DNA of 64,000 nt from Hymenobacter edaphi (GTDB taxonomy: Bacteria; Bacteroidota; Bacteroidia; Cytophagales; Hymenobacteraceae), in assembly GCF_003258365.1 (NCBI RefSeq), contig NZ_QHKM01000001.1, forward strand, positions 1,302,001 through 1,366,000. Reading direction: 5' to 3'. This document shows positions 6,819-15,992 of this stretch, one piece after another. Numbering within the stretch: the first letter of the stretch is position 1; the number at the start of each line of letters is the position of its first letter. The notes beneath the pieces were generated by a model that was given only the letters and a program-made list of their open reading frames with translations, had not been told where the DNA came from and searched no databases. A program made the translations under genes and the position numbers.

Positions 6819-9800
6819 ATGTCGATGAAATCACCTTTACTACTTGGTTTGTTAAGCACTGGTTTACTGAGCTTTGCAAGCCAGGCAGCTTACGCTCAAA
6901 CCCCGGTCGCGTTGGGCAGCACGCCCTACACCGAGAACTTTGACAACCTGGCATCGGGTCTGCCGGCGGGGTTCGGGGTATACACCGGCGCCTCGGCTAC
7001 GGCCCCGGGCACGGCGGCTACGTTTGCCCCGGCCAAAGCGGCGTGGAACGCGACGGCCGGCGGCTTCAAAAACGTGGCTTCGGCCACGGGCCTGACGGCT
7101 GCCTCGACCGTGGCCGACCAGGATGCGTCGACCAACCGCGCGCTGGCGCTGCGCCAGACCGGTAGCCTGGGAGACCCGGGCGGAGCCTTCGTGTTTCAGG
7201 CCGCCAGCACCAGCGGTAAAACCGATTTCGCGGTCAGCTTCAAGCTTCAGTCCCTCGACAACTCGGTGGGCCGCACGGTGAACTGGACGGTGGACTACGC
7301 CACCGGCGCCACCCCCACGGCGTTTACCCCGCTGGCTTCGGGCACGGGCAGCACCTCGCCGACCTTCGGCAGCAACACCATCACGGCCAGCTTCGGCACG
7401 GCGCTGGACAACCAGGCCGGCCCGGTGTGGATTCGCGTGGTGGCCCTGGCGCCCAGCACGGGCTCGGGCAGCCGCCCCACCTCCGCCATCGACGACTTCT
7501 CGCTGAGCTGGCAGGGCAACCCCAACGCCCCGACGCTGACCACCTCGGCCACGACGCTGGCCTTCGGCAGCCAGAACATCGGCACGACTTCGGCCGCGCA
7601 GAACTACACCCTGACGGGCGCCAACCTGACCACGGGCGTGACCGTGGCCGCCACCGGCCCCTTCACCGTGTCGAAGGACAACACCACCTTCGCCAGCTCG
7701 GTGACGCTGACGGCGGCGGAAGTGGCCACGGCCAAGACGCTGTACGTGAAGTTTGCCCCGACCGTGGCCGGCCCGGCCACCGGCACCCTCACCCACACCA
7801 GCACCGGCGCCAGCACCCGCACCGTGACGCTGACGGGCACGGCCCTCGACCCGAACCAGACCAGCTTCGACTTTCAGGCCTGCACCGGCACCACCTCGAT
7901 TTCCGACGGCTGGACGCAGTTCAGCGTGAGCGGCCCGCAGACCTGGGCCTGCACCAGCTTTGGCCGCGACCCGCAGAACCCGGCCGGCACCACCGCTTTC
8001 CCGAGCGGGGTGCAGATCAACGGCTTCGCTAACGGCACCAACGTGCTGAACGAGGACTGGCTGATTTCGCCGGTGCTGAACCTGAGCGCCACCACCTACC
8101 CCCTGCTCTCCTACTGGAGCCGCGTGGCCTTCAACGGCGCCCCGCTGAAGCTGATGGTGTCGACCAACTACTCCGGCTCGGGCAGCCCGCTCGCCGCGGG
8201 GGTGACGTGGACCGACCTGAACGGCTCGTTCCCGGCCACCGGCACGGCGGAATGGACGCAGACCACCAACGTGGACCTCTCGGCCTACAAGCAGGCCACC
8301 GTGTACATCGCCTTCGTGTACAACTCGACCAACGACGAAGGGGCCCGCTGGACCCTGGACGACGTGGCCGTAACGAACTCGACCACGGCCCCGCCGCCCG
8401 CCATCCGCACCAACGTGCCGAGCCTGGCCTTCGGCTTCCGCGCCGTGAACAGCACCCCCACGCAAACCTTTACGGCCACCTTCAGCAACCTGACGGCCGG
8501 CGCCACCATCACCTCCTCCGACGCGGCCTTCCAGGTATCGACCAACGGCACCACCTTCGGCAGCACGGCCACGGTGACGCCGGCGGCCGCCGCGGCCGGC
8601 CCCATCACCGTGACGGTGCGCTTCGCCCCGACCACGGCCTCGCGCAACTACACCGGCAACATCACGCTGGCCTCGACCGGCGCCACGAGCGTGGTGGTGG
8701 CCGTGAGCGGCAACACCTACGACGTGGCCAACACGCTGGAAGTGGTGAACTGGAACGTGGAGTGGTTCGGCTCGGCCACCATGGGCCCGACCAACGACAG
8801 CCAGCAGGCCACCAACGTCAGCACCATCCTCAACTCGCTGAACGCCGACATCTACGCCCTCTCCGAAGTGGTGGACACCGTGCGTCTGCGCACGATGGTG
8901 GCCGCCATGCCCGGCTACGCCTACCGCGTATCGGATTTCGGCTCGTACGCCGATGACCGCAACGACGCTGACTACGCCGACGCCCAGAAGCTGGCCTTCG
9001 TTTACCGCACCAGCGTGGTGTCGAACCCGCAGTTTAGCGCCTTCTTCCGCTGCACCGAGGCCCAGGCCTGCCCCGAGCGCAACTACTGGTCGTCGGGCCG
9101 CTTCCCCTTCGTGATGACGGCCAACGTGGCGCTGAACGGCGTGACCAAGCAGGTGACCTTCGTGCTGATCCACGCCAAGGCCAACACCAGCCCCACGGCC
9201 ACCTCCTACGCCCGGCGTAAGAGCGGCGCCGACGGCCTGAAAGCCAAGCTGGACGCCGATTACCCCACCCAGAACTTCGTTATCCTGGGTGACTTCAACG
9301 ATGACCTGGACCAGACCATCACCACCGGCATCACGCCGAACACCACCTCGTACAGCGCCTTCACCAACGACGCGGCCAACTACCCCGCCCCGACCCTGGC
9401 GCTGAGCCTGGCCGGCAAGAAGTCGACGGTGAGCTACAACGACGTGATTGACCACGTGGTGGTATCGAACGAGATGAACGCCTACTACATCCCCGCCTCG
9501 GCCGAAATTCAGTCGCAGGTAGCGGGCCTGGTGAGCAACTACGGCAGCACCACCACCGACCACTACCCGGTGCTGACGCGCTACTCCTTCTCGCCGACCA
9601 CGGCTACGGCCAATGCCCGCACCGCCAAGCTGGGCCTGTACCCGAACCCGGTAAGCAAGTCGGTGCGCGTGGACGTGCCCGAGAAAGGCCAGAAGCTGCA
9701 GCTGGAAGTGCGCACCGCCGACGGCCGCCTCGTGCTGAGCACCAGCGGCTCGGTGGAGCGGCTGAACCAGCAGCTGAACGCCAAAGTGGGCGGCCTGCAC

Positions 9801-9869
9801 GCCGGTATGTACGTGGTACGTATCGTGGGCGAGCAGCAGACCTACGTGGAGCGCTTCGTGAAGCAGTAA
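6819..9869 (+). CDS. secreted endonuclease/exonuclease/phosphatase-family protein with T9SS tail
   Basis: This is a 1016-residue modular secreted protein. A signal peptide covers 1-27 (ending AAYAQ). An N-terminal beta domain follows, then an Ig-like repeat (AFGSQNIGTTSAAQNYTL), a choice-of-anchor J/cleaved-adhesin-like domain (FQACTG start), and a second Ig-like repeat. The EEP domain spans about 640-930: VVNWNVEWFG, then HAKANT, then GDFNDDLDQT, then DHVVVSNE and TTDHYPVL give the Asn/Glu/Asp/His active site of DNase I-like phosphodiesterases. The C-terminal 80 residues (GLYPNPV start, ending in a beta-rich KQ tail) are a T9SS type A sorting domain. It is probably a surface or extracellular nuclease or phosphatase for nutrient (phosphate) scavenging. 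Confidence 0.9.
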   Translation: MSMKSPLLLGLLSTGLLSFASQAAYAQTPVALGSTPYTENFDNLASGLPAGFGVYTGASATAPGTAATFAPAKAAWNATAGGFKNVASATGLTAASTVADQDASTNRALALRQTGSLGDPGGAFVFQAASTSGKTDFAVSFKLQSLDNSVGRTVNWTVDYATGATPTAFTPLASGTGSTSPTFGSNTITASFGTALDNQAGPVWIRVVALAPSTGSGSRPTSAIDDFSLSWQGNPNAPTLTTSATTLAFGSQNIGTTSAAQNYTLTGANLTTGVTVAATGPFTVSKDNTTFASSVTLTAAEVATAKTLYVKFAPTVAGPATGTLTHTSTGASTRTVTLTGTALDPNQTSFDFQACTGTTSISDGWTQFSVSGPQTWACTSFGRDPQNPAGTTAFPSGVQINGFANGTNVLNEDWLISPVLNLSATTYPLLSYWSRVAFNGAPLKLMVSTNYSGSGSPLAAGVTWTDLNGSFPATGTAEWTQTTNVDLSAYKQATVYIAFVYNSTNDEGARWTLDDVAVTNSTTAPPPAIRTNVPSLAFGFRAVNSTPTQTFTATFSNLTAGATITSSDAAFQVSTNGTTFGSTATVTPAAAAAGPITVTVRFAPTTASRNYTGNITLASTGATSVVVAVSGNTYDVANTLEVVNWNVEWFGSATMGPTNDSQQATNVSTILNSLNADIYALSEVVDTVRLRTMVAAMPGYAYRVSDFGSYADDRNDADYADAQKLAFVYRTSVVSNPQFSAFFRCTEAQACPERNYWSSGRFPFVMTANVALNGVTKQVTFVLIHAKANTSPTATSYARRKSGADGLKAKLDADYPTQNFVILGDFNDDLDQTITTGITPNTTSYSAFTNDAANYPAPTLALSLAGKKSTVSYNDVIDHVVVSNEMNAYYIPASAEIQSQVAGLVSNYGSTTTDHYPVLTRYSFSPTTATANARTAKLGLYPNPVSKSVRVDVPEKGQKLQLEVRTADGRLVLSTSGSVERLNQQLNAKVGGLHAGMYVVRIVGEQQTYVERFVKQ

Positions 9870-9896
9870 GCTGCGGCTGAGCCTTCCGGCTTCAAC

Positions 9897-9934
9897 AAAA
9901 AAGCCCCGTTCCGGCCTGGAACGGGGCTTTTTTT
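9897..9934 (+). terminator. intrinsic terminator after the secreted nuclease
   Basis: AAAAAGCCCCGTTCC pairs with GGAACGGGGCTTTTT around a short GC loop, followed by more T. Confidence 0.92.
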
Positions 9935-9995
9935 AATGCAGCAAAAGTGGAGTTGATCGGCTACTGGCCCAGGCGGCGCTCAGGCTGGCGGCCGG

Positions 9996-10721
9996 CTAGC
10001 GGGCTGGCCGGACAAACACCAGCCAGTTGGACTGCCGGGCCGTTTCGGTGCGCAGGGTGCCCAGCGCCACCACCCGGCTGCCGGCCCGGTACCAGCCTTC
10101 GTCCCAGTCGCCCATGTCAAGGTACAGGGCGTTGTGGGCGCCGAGCTCCACGAGCTCGGCGGCAAACTGCTGCATGGTGAGCCGGCCCGCCTGGTTTTCG
10201 ACCACCGCAAACCGGTGGGCGGCAAACTCCACCAAGGCCCGGCGCTGAAAGCGGCTGCCCCCGGCCGGGCGCTGGTTCCGGCCCTGGTACACCAGCAGCT
10301 CCTGCAGCAGCAGGGTGCCCTGCCGCCGGCGCACTCGGTGCAGCACGGCCTCCGGCGGCGAGTGGCCGCTGGCAATCCGCGTGATGCGGAGCGAGTCGCC
10401 GGTAATCGTCAGCACGCCGTTCAGAAACCCGACGGTGGCCCGCGCTTGCAGCGCGCGGCCGTTGCAGACCAGCAGGTCCAGCGGTTGATTGGTCGCCAGG
10501 TCGGTGTACGCGGCGGCCACGCTCAGCTGGTACTGCTGGCTGTCGGGCACCGGGCGGCGGGTGACGACCCGAATGGCCAGCTGGTTGGGGTACAACACGG
10601 TGTACTGCGTGCCGGCTTTGGTGGTTCGTCCTTCGGCCGTTACCTGCGGACGGTCGGCCCGGGAGCAGGAGAGCAGCCCGGCGACCAGGCTGAGCAGCAC
10701 GCTGTTGTGCAGGATGCGCAT
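9996..10721 (-). CDS. phosphodiester glycosidase (NAGPA/DUF2233)-like lipoprotein
   Basis: This is a 241-residue lipoprotein: MRILHNSVLLSLVAGLLSC gives a lipobox with Cys19. The C-terminal half matches the NAGPA/DUF2233 fold, with a conserved path RRALVEFAAHRFAVVE, then QQFAAELVELGAHNALYLDMG and WYRAG, the Bacteroidota version in which LDGG(G)ST is replaced by LDMGDW. The family removes sugar from phosphodiesters; the exact substrate is unknown. The start is ATG 10721; an upstream ATG at 10796 would overlap the VOC gene and delay the signal peptide. It follows the VOC gene by 26 bp, probably as one operon. Confidence 0.75.
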   Translation of the reverse strand: MRILHNSVLLSLVAGLLSCSRADRPQVTAEGRTTKAGTQYTVLYPNQLAIRVVTRRPVPDSQQYQLSVAAAYTDLATNQPLDLLVCNGRALQARATVGFLNGVLTITGDSLRITRIASGHSPPEAVLHRVRRRQGTLLLQELLVYQGRNQRPAGGSRFQRRALVEFAAHRFAVVENQAGRLTMQQFAAELVELGAHNALYLDMGDWDEGWYRAGSRVVALGTLRTETARQSNWLVFVRPAR

Positions 10722-10747
10722 GAATTGGCGGGTTGGCAGCAAGGCGC

Positions 10748-11443
10748 TTACGGAGTTCGGCTCGGGTATGGGCCCGGGCGGCAGCCCTGCTCCCACTGCG
10801 TCCGGTGCCGCCCCGCGAGGCCCTGTCCCCGCAGGTAATGAACTTCGGCCGGACGGCTGGTCGGGAACCAGGCGCGGCCCTCCCGCACCAGAATCAGCAG
10901 GCCGTCGTCGTCGCCGACGGCGGCAAAATCCTCACGGACGGGGCCGCGGTGAAAAACGGGCGCGGCCGTTTCGGCGCAGACGCGCTTGAGGGCTGCGGGC
11001 ACGTCGGCCACGACCAGCCCGATTTCACTGATGCCCAGCAGGCTGGCGGCGGAAAAGGGCGCGGAACTGGCGTTGGGCAGCGCGTGGCGAGCAATGCATT
11101 CGAGCACGTTGCCGGCGGGGTCGAGAAAGTAAAAGGCGTGGGCGTTCCAGTCGGCGAAATCGGCCACGAAGCCGCCCGCGGGCACCGGCAGCAGCGGCGT
11201 GCGGGCCTGCACCCACTGCCGGGCGGCCGCCAGCTGATTGTGCGGCACCGAAAACGCGACGTGGTAAAACGGCCGCGTGCCGGCCGGCGCGGGGTAGAAG
11301 CGCAACTGCGAATAGCCGACTTCCACCCGGATGGCGCCCGGATCATCCTCGGCCACGGCCACGGTCAGCCCCAGCACCTGCCCGTAGAAATGGCGCAGCG
11401 CGGGTAGCTCGGCCGTTAGCAGACTCAGCAGGGTGATTTTCAT
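10748..11443 (-). CDS. VOC family (glyoxalase/bleomycin-resistance fold) protein
   Basis: This 231-residue protein has a VOC domain in residues 1-125: LPALRHFYGQVLGL, then FYHVAFSV, then HAFYFLDPAGNVLE, with the beta-alpha-beta-beta-beta pattern and His/Glu metal-ligand positions. The second part (ISEIGLVVADVP) starts another half module, so the chain may hold two degenerate VOC units. The substrate is unknown. The last 40 residues are Arg/Pro-rich and not conserved-looking. It is first in a two-gene unit with the lipoprotein gene. Confidence 0.8.
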   Translation of the reverse strand: MKITLLSLLTAELPALRHFYGQVLGLTVAVAEDDPGAIRVEVGYSQLRFYPAPAGTRPFYHVAFSVPHNQLAAARQWVQARTPLLPVPAGGFVADFADWNAHAFYFLDPAGNVLECIARHALPNASSAPFSAASLLGISEIGLVVADVPAALKRVCAETAAPVFHRGPVREDFAAVGDDDGLLILVREGRAWFPTSRPAEVHYLRGQGLAGRHRTQWEQGCRPGPYPSRTP

Positions 11444-11554
11444 GGCGAACCGGATACGGGCTCAACTTAGCACGCCGCCGCCGAAATCCGCGCACAACAC
11501 CCTCCCGGCGCCGCGCGTACACCGGCACAACCAACCTTTTCTCTTCTCCCCAAG

Positions 11555-12067
11555 ATGGCAACCCTCACCGAACGCGGCCTACAGATTTCCAAAAACGCGC
11601 TGTTCAACGTCTTTACCTCCCGGGCCGGCAAGCTGCTCGGCAAGCCCTTCAAAGTGGTGCTCGTGCTCAACGAAGTGGCCGACAAGCTGGCCAGCCAGGA
11701 AAGCAAGGACAACAAATTCAAGCAGCTCTTCGACGCGGCCCTGACCCTGGTGCGCCTGGTGCGCGCCTACGTCGGCGGCTCGTACCGCGAAGTGCAGACG
11801 GGCACCATCGTCTCGGGCCTGGGCGTGCTGCTCTACGTCCTGTCGCCCATTGATCTGGTGCCCGACTTCATTCCGGTGCTCGGCTTTCTGGACGATTTGA
11901 GCCTGGTCAGCTGGTTTATTGGCAAGTTTCAGGACGAAATCCGCCGCTTCCGCGAGTGGGAGGCCAGCGCCCGTTCGGCCGAGGCGTCCGCCACGGCCCT
12001 GGCCCCCGCCGCCTCGGCCAGCTCGGCCCAGAACGCGGTGGCCGTGGCCGAGTTGGGTCACTCGTAA
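11555..12067 (+). CDS. YkvA family (DUF1232) membrane protein
   Basis: This 170-residue protein has the DUF1232 signature at 90-115: LYVLSPIDLVPDFIPVLG then FLDDLSLV, a hydrophobic hairpin characteristic of YkvA proteins. An Ala/Ser-rich tail follows. The function of the family is unknown; membrane association is likely. Its 3' end overlaps the convergent DUF4184 gene by 10 bp. Confidence 0.88.
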   Translation: MATLTERGLQISKNALFNVFTSRAGKLLGKPFKVVLVLNEVADKLASQESKDNKFKQLFDAALTLVRLVRAYVGGSYREVQTGTIVSGLGVLLYVLSPIDLVPDFIPVLGFLDDLSLVSWFIGKFQDEIRRFREWEASARSAEASATALAPAASASSAQNAVAVAELGHS

Positions 12068-12882
12068 AGCGCAGCCTCGGGCTGCGGCACCGGCGCGGAA
12101 GCCGGCTCTTCGGGGCCGGCTTTTTTCGGTTTAAGCCGGTACCACAGGCTGAACGCGAGCAGGCCCAGCCACAGAAACGAGCAACTGGCCACGATGCTCT
12201 GCACGATAACCCAGCGCACGGCGGCGTAGGAAGTCAGCGGGGGCAGCCGCCAGACGTTGTAGGCGATGCCCAGCGCCGTCGCGCCCAGCAGCAGGCCCGC
12301 CGCCCACCCGAGCCGGTGGCGCAGCGCCGGGGCCGGGCCGGCCGGCTGCCGCCGCAGCCACTGCCAGGCCCACCAGGCCAGCAGCGCCCCGCCCACGGCC
12401 GTGCTCAGCAGCTGCAGCAGCTTGCAGATGGGCATGTGCTCGAAGTACGGGAAGGGCACCTCGCGCAGCAGCAGCGGCCAGTGCTCGGCCACCCAGCCGT
12501 CGGTGTGGGTGAAGGCGTCCCAGACGTCGTGAGTAGCGGCGCCGACCAGAACCGCCGTGGCCACCCGGGCCAGGCGCCGGCCGGGGCCGAAGGCAAACGG
12601 CTCGGCGGCGGCGCGGGCCGCCCGGCGCCCGGCCCACGCGGGCAGCAGCGCCACGGCCGGGCCTTTCACCACGCCGTGCCAGAGCCCGAGCACCAGCAGG
12701 CTCAGCGGCAGGCAGAAAAAGAACAGTCCCCAGAACGAGTGCCCGAACTCGCCCTCCGCCTTCAGCTGCAGGAAATAGATGAAATCGGGGCTGAGGCTGC
12801 CCACCCACAGGGCCGACAGGGGCAGCCGCAGCGGGCGGGCCAGCGGCACGGCCGCGGCAGGATGGCTGAAGGTGAAAGGCAT
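12058..12882 (-). CDS. DUF4184 family integral membrane protein
   Basis: This is a 274-residue membrane protein. It starts MPFTFSHPAAAVPL, and His-containing motifs (FSHPAA, GHSFWG, THDVWDAFTH) resemble those of the DUF4184/YdjM metal-dependent hydrolase-like membrane family. Five or more hydrophobic helices are visible, three of them in the C-terminal half. The function is unknown. The convergent overlap with the DUF1232 gene leaves no room for a separate terminator. Confidence 0.82.
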   Translation of the reverse strand: MPFTFSHPAAAVPLARPLRLPLSALWVGSLSPDFIYFLQLKAEGEFGHSFWGLFFFCLPLSLLVLGLWHGVVKGPAVALLPAWAGRRAARAAAEPFAFGPGRRLARVATAVLVGAATHDVWDAFTHTDGWVAEHWPLLLREVPFPYFEHMPICKLLQLLSTAVGGALLAWWAWQWLRRQPAGPAPALRHRLGWAAGLLLGATALGIAYNVWRLPPLTSYAAVRWVIVQSIVASCSFLWLGLLAFSLWYRLKPKKAGPEEPASAPVPQPEAALYE

Positions 12883-13014
12883 TGAGCGAGCGGCAGTTTC
12901 GGCGCCGGCTCTGGCGCACGAACCACTAAAGGTAACGGCAGATTCTGACGCCGGGATGAAGCGAGTCGGGTTTGCAACGTAATTTTACCCTAACCATTCC
13001 CCACACTCATTCTC

Positions 13015-15303
13015 TTGCTGACTCCATTCTTAACCCGCCGCGCCGCGCGCACCTGGGCCCTGCTGCTGGCCCTGGTGCTGCCCGCCGCCGCCCGTGCCGA
13101 CGAAGGCATGTGGCTGCCCCTGCTGCTCAAGCAGCTCAACGAAGCCGACATGCAGCAAAAAGGCCTCAAGCTCTCGGCCGAGGACATTTACTCGGTCAAC
13201 CGCGGCTCGCTCAAGGACGCCATCGTGCAGTTCGGCGGCGGCTGCACCGGCGAAATCATCTCCAACGAGGGCCTGCTGCTCACCAACCACCACTGCGGCT
13301 ACGGCCAGATTCAGCAGCACTCGTCGGTGGAAAATGACTACCTCACCAAGGGCTACTGGGCCATGACGCGCGAGCAGGAGCTGCCCAACCCGGGCCTGAC
13401 CGCCACCTTCATCGTGCGCATGGAGGACGTGACCGGGCCGGTGCTGCAGGGCATTCCGGCCGGCATTCCGGAAGCCGACCGCGAGAAAATCGTGCTGCAG
13501 CGCAGCGCGGAAGTGGCCCAGAAAGCCGTGGCCGGCACGCATTACAAGGCCTTCGTGCGGCCCATGTTCAACGGCGGCGAGTACTACCTCTTCGTGACGG
13601 AAGTATTCGAGGACATCCGCCTGGTGGGTGCTCCGCCGAGCAGCATCGGCAAGTTCGGCGGCGACACCGACAACTGGATGTGGCCCCGCCACACCGGCGA
13701 CTTTTCGATGTTCCGCATCTACGCCGGGGCCGACAACAAGCCCGCGCCCTACTCCAAGGCCAACAAGCCCTACGTGCCGCGCCACTCCCTGCCGATTTCG
13801 CTTGGCGGCGTGCGCCCCGGCGACTTCACGCTGGTATTCGGCTTCCCCGGCCGCACCACCGAGTACCTGACCAGCTGGGGCGTGGAGGAAACCTACGCCG
13901 TGTCGGACCCGGCCAAGGTGAAAATCCGCGACACCAAGCTGCGCATCCTCGACGTGGACATGAAGGCCTCCGACAAGGTGCGCATTCAGTACGCGGCCAA
14001 GTACGCCTCGCTGGCCAACTACTGGAAGAAGTGGATCGGCGAGATGCGCGGGCTCAAGCGCCTCGACGCGGTGCGCCGCAAGCAGCAGCAGGAGCAGCAG
14101 TTTCGCCAGTGGGTGCAGGCCGGCGACGCCGCCCGGCAGGCCAAGTACGGGCAGATTCTGGGGCAACTGGAGCAGCAGTACCGCACCGTGCGCCCCTACG
14201 TGCAGGCCCGCGACTACGTGATGGAGGCCGCCCTGGGCATCGAGCTGCTGACCTACGCCAACGCCCTGCAGCAGTACGTGGACCTGATCAAGGACAAAGC
14301 CCCGCAAAGCGAAATCAACGCGGCGCTGGAGAAAACGCGCAAGGGCACCACCGGCACCTTCCGCAACATCAACATCGCCACCGACCAGAAGGTGGCCGCC
14401 GCGCTGCTGCCCATCTACGCCGAAAACACGCCCGCCGAGCTGCTGCCCGACCACATCAAGGCCCTGCGCCAGAAAAACACCACGCCCGAAGCCTGGCAGC
14501 GCTTCGTGGCCGACCTGTATGCGCGCAGCCGCCTGACCTCGGAGGAAAGCGCCCAGAAAGTGCTCGACGAGGTGGCCAAGGGCAACATCAGCAGCATCCT
14601 CAACGACCCGGCCTACCAGCTGGTGGCGCCCATCGTGGCCACGTACCGCCAGCAGGTGCTGCCGACCTACACCCAGGCCCAGGACCAGATTACGCTGCTG
14701 CAGCGCACCTACGTGGCCGGCCTGCGCGAGCAGCAGCCCCAGCGCAAGTTCTACCCCGACGCCAACTCCACCCTGCGCGTGGCTTACGGGCAGGTGGCTG
14801 GCTACCAGCCCGCCGACGGCGTGCAGTACGACTACTACACCACCCTCGACGGCATCATGCAGAAGGCCGACCCGACCAACGTGGACTTTGAAATCCCGGC
14901 CCGCCTGACGGAGCTGTACGAGAAGAAGGACTACGGCCCCTACGCCGCGGGCGGCACGGTGCCGGTGGCTTTCACGGCCACCAATCACACCACCGGCGGC
15001 AACTCCGGCTCCCCGGTTATCAACGGCCGCGGCGAGCTGATCGGCACCAACTTCGACCGCAACTGGGAGGGCACCATGTCGGATCTGATGTACGACCCGG
15101 ACCGGGTGCGCAACATCACGCTGGACGTGCGCTACATGCTCTTCGTGGTCGATAAGTACGCCGGCGCCACGCACCTGGTTCGCGAAATGAAGCTGGTGAA
15201 CGGCCCCGGCTCGGCCCCGGCCGAAGCCGCCGGTTCGGACGACAAGAAAGCCAAGAAGACCAAAGTGAAAGTGAAGCGCGAAAAGGCCGCGGCCGCCAAC
15301 TAA
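13015..15303 (+). CDS. S46 family dipeptidyl peptidase, DPP11-like
   Basis: This 762-residue exported serine peptidase is of the S46 family, which removes dipeptides from peptide N-termini in the periplasm. A signal peptide covers 1-28 (ending ARADEG). The conserved core starts at GMWLPLLL. TNHHCGYG near 90-96 carries the catalytic His, and GGNSGSP places the nucleophile at Ser664. Eighteen residues on, GTNFDR puts Arg682 at the position of Arg673 of Porphyromonas DPP11, which selects Asp/Glu at P1; DPP7 has Gly there. The start is TTG 13015, as no ATG gives a signal peptide. The last 30 residues are a Lys-rich tail. Confidence 0.93.
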   Translation: MLTPFLTRRAARTWALLLALVLPAAARADEGMWLPLLLKQLNEADMQQKGLKLSAEDIYSVNRGSLKDAIVQFGGGCTGEIISNEGLLLTNHHCGYGQIQQHSSVENDYLTKGYWAMTREQELPNPGLTATFIVRMEDVTGPVLQGIPAGIPEADREKIVLQRSAEVAQKAVAGTHYKAFVRPMFNGGEYYLFVTEVFEDIRLVGAPPSSIGKFGGDTDNWMWPRHTGDFSMFRIYAGADNKPAPYSKANKPYVPRHSLPISLGGVRPGDFTLVFGFPGRTTEYLTSWGVEETYAVSDPAKVKIRDTKLRILDVDMKASDKVRIQYAAKYASLANYWKKWIGEMRGLKRLDAVRRKQQQEQQFRQWVQAGDAARQAKYGQILGQLEQQYRTVRPYVQARDYVMEAALGIELLTYANALQQYVDLIKDKAPQSEINAALEKTRKGTTGTFRNINIATDQKVAAALLPIYAENTPAELLPDHIKALRQKNTTPEAWQRFVADLYARSRLTSEESAQKVLDEVAKGNISSILNDPAYQLVAPIVATYRQQVLPTYTQAQDQITLLQRTYVAGLREQQPQRKFYPDANSTLRVAYGQVAGYQPADGVQYDYYTTLDGIMQKADPTNVDFEIPARLTELYEKKDYGPYAAGGTVPVAFTATNHTTGGNSGSPVINGRGELIGTNFDRNWEGTMSDLMYDPDRVRNITLDVRYMLFVVDKYAGATHLVREMKLVNGPGSAPAEAAGSDDKKAKKTKVKVKREKAAAAN

Positions 15304-15325
15304 GCCGCCCGATTCCGTTAGTTTC

Positions 15326-15362
15326 GCCGGGAGCTGCTGATGAAGCGGCTCCCGGCTTTTTT
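15326..15362 (+). terminator. intrinsic terminator after the S46 peptidase
   Basis: The stem GCCGGGAGC/GCTCCCGGC (15326-15334 with 15348-15356) is followed by six T. The T-run ends directly at an ATG (15363), which argues that the next gene really starts at the following ATG, 15372. Confidence 0.85.
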
Positions 15363-15371
15363 ATGGCGCCT

Positions 15372-15983
15372 ATGAAGCTTCGCTACCTGCTTTTCCCCGC
15401 TCTTTTATTACTCGCTCCCGCGGTTTCGGCCCAGCGGCTGATGCTCACCGGCGGCTACACCCGCGTGGGCCAAGCCTCGTTTCCGGGGGCGCCCTCCGGG
15501 GGCCTGCACTTCACCGCCAGCTTCGGCCGGCACCTGGTGCTGGGCCTGACGGGCTCCGCCGCCCGCGCCCGGCAGGCGTACGACCTCTACCTGCCCGGCC
15601 CCTGGTACGATATTTCACGCCCCGGACGCTGGGTTTCGCAGGTGCACAACTACGCTTACGCCGGGCACCTGCTGGTGGGCTACCGCAGCAGCTACGCCCG
15701 CCCCTGGAGCCTGACGGTGGCCCCGTCGGTCGGGCTGAACGTGGTGGGTAGTCGCGAGAAACGGGGCGGCGAAAAGCTAGGCTTCGGGCTGTGGACCAAC
15801 CTGAGCTACCACCCCCGCCCCGGCAGCCGACTGCGCTTGGAAGCCGTGCTGCACCCGCGCATCCTCACCAAGGGCCCCAGAGTAACCGACGTCAGCAGGG
15901 CTTTCGGCGACGTCAACCTGCTGGTGTGCGACGCCCAGCTGGGTCTTTCCCTCGACCTGCGCCGCGACCCGGCCAAACCCTGA
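15372..15983 (+). CDS. outer-membrane beta-barrel-like hypothetical protein
   Basis: This is a roughly 203-residue exported protein. It has a signal peptide (MKLRYLLFPALLLLAPAVSA) and then alternating polar/aromatic strands (LHFTASFGRHLVLGLTGS, YAYAGHLLVGYRSS, LSYHPRPGSRLRLEAVL) ending in a strand-like LGLSLDLR. The pattern fits a small eight-stranded porin-like barrel, but no family was recognised. It is followed 9 bp later by the amidohydrolase gene, so the two are probably co-transcribed. Confidence 0.65.
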   Translation: MKLRYLLFPALLLLAPAVSAQRLMLTGGYTRVGQASFPGAPSGGLHFTASFGRHLVLGLTGSAARARQAYDLYLPGPWYDISRPGRWVSQVHNYAYAGHLLVGYRSSYARPWSLTVAPSVGLNVVGSREKRGGEKLGFGLWTNLSYHPRPGSRLRLEAVLHPRILTKGPRVTDVSRAFGDVNLLVCDAQLGLSLDLRRDPAKP

Positions 15984-15992
15984 CCTCCGCCC

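Noticed and set aside
6864-9800. 978-codon open frame on the minus strand opposite the secreted nuclease
   Set aside because: It is rich in Gly, Arg, His and Val with no domain, and mirrors the high-GC codon pattern of the real plus-strand gene. The same reasoning removes the long antisense frames at 13030-15174, 15777-17537, 37181-39274 and 45418-47745.
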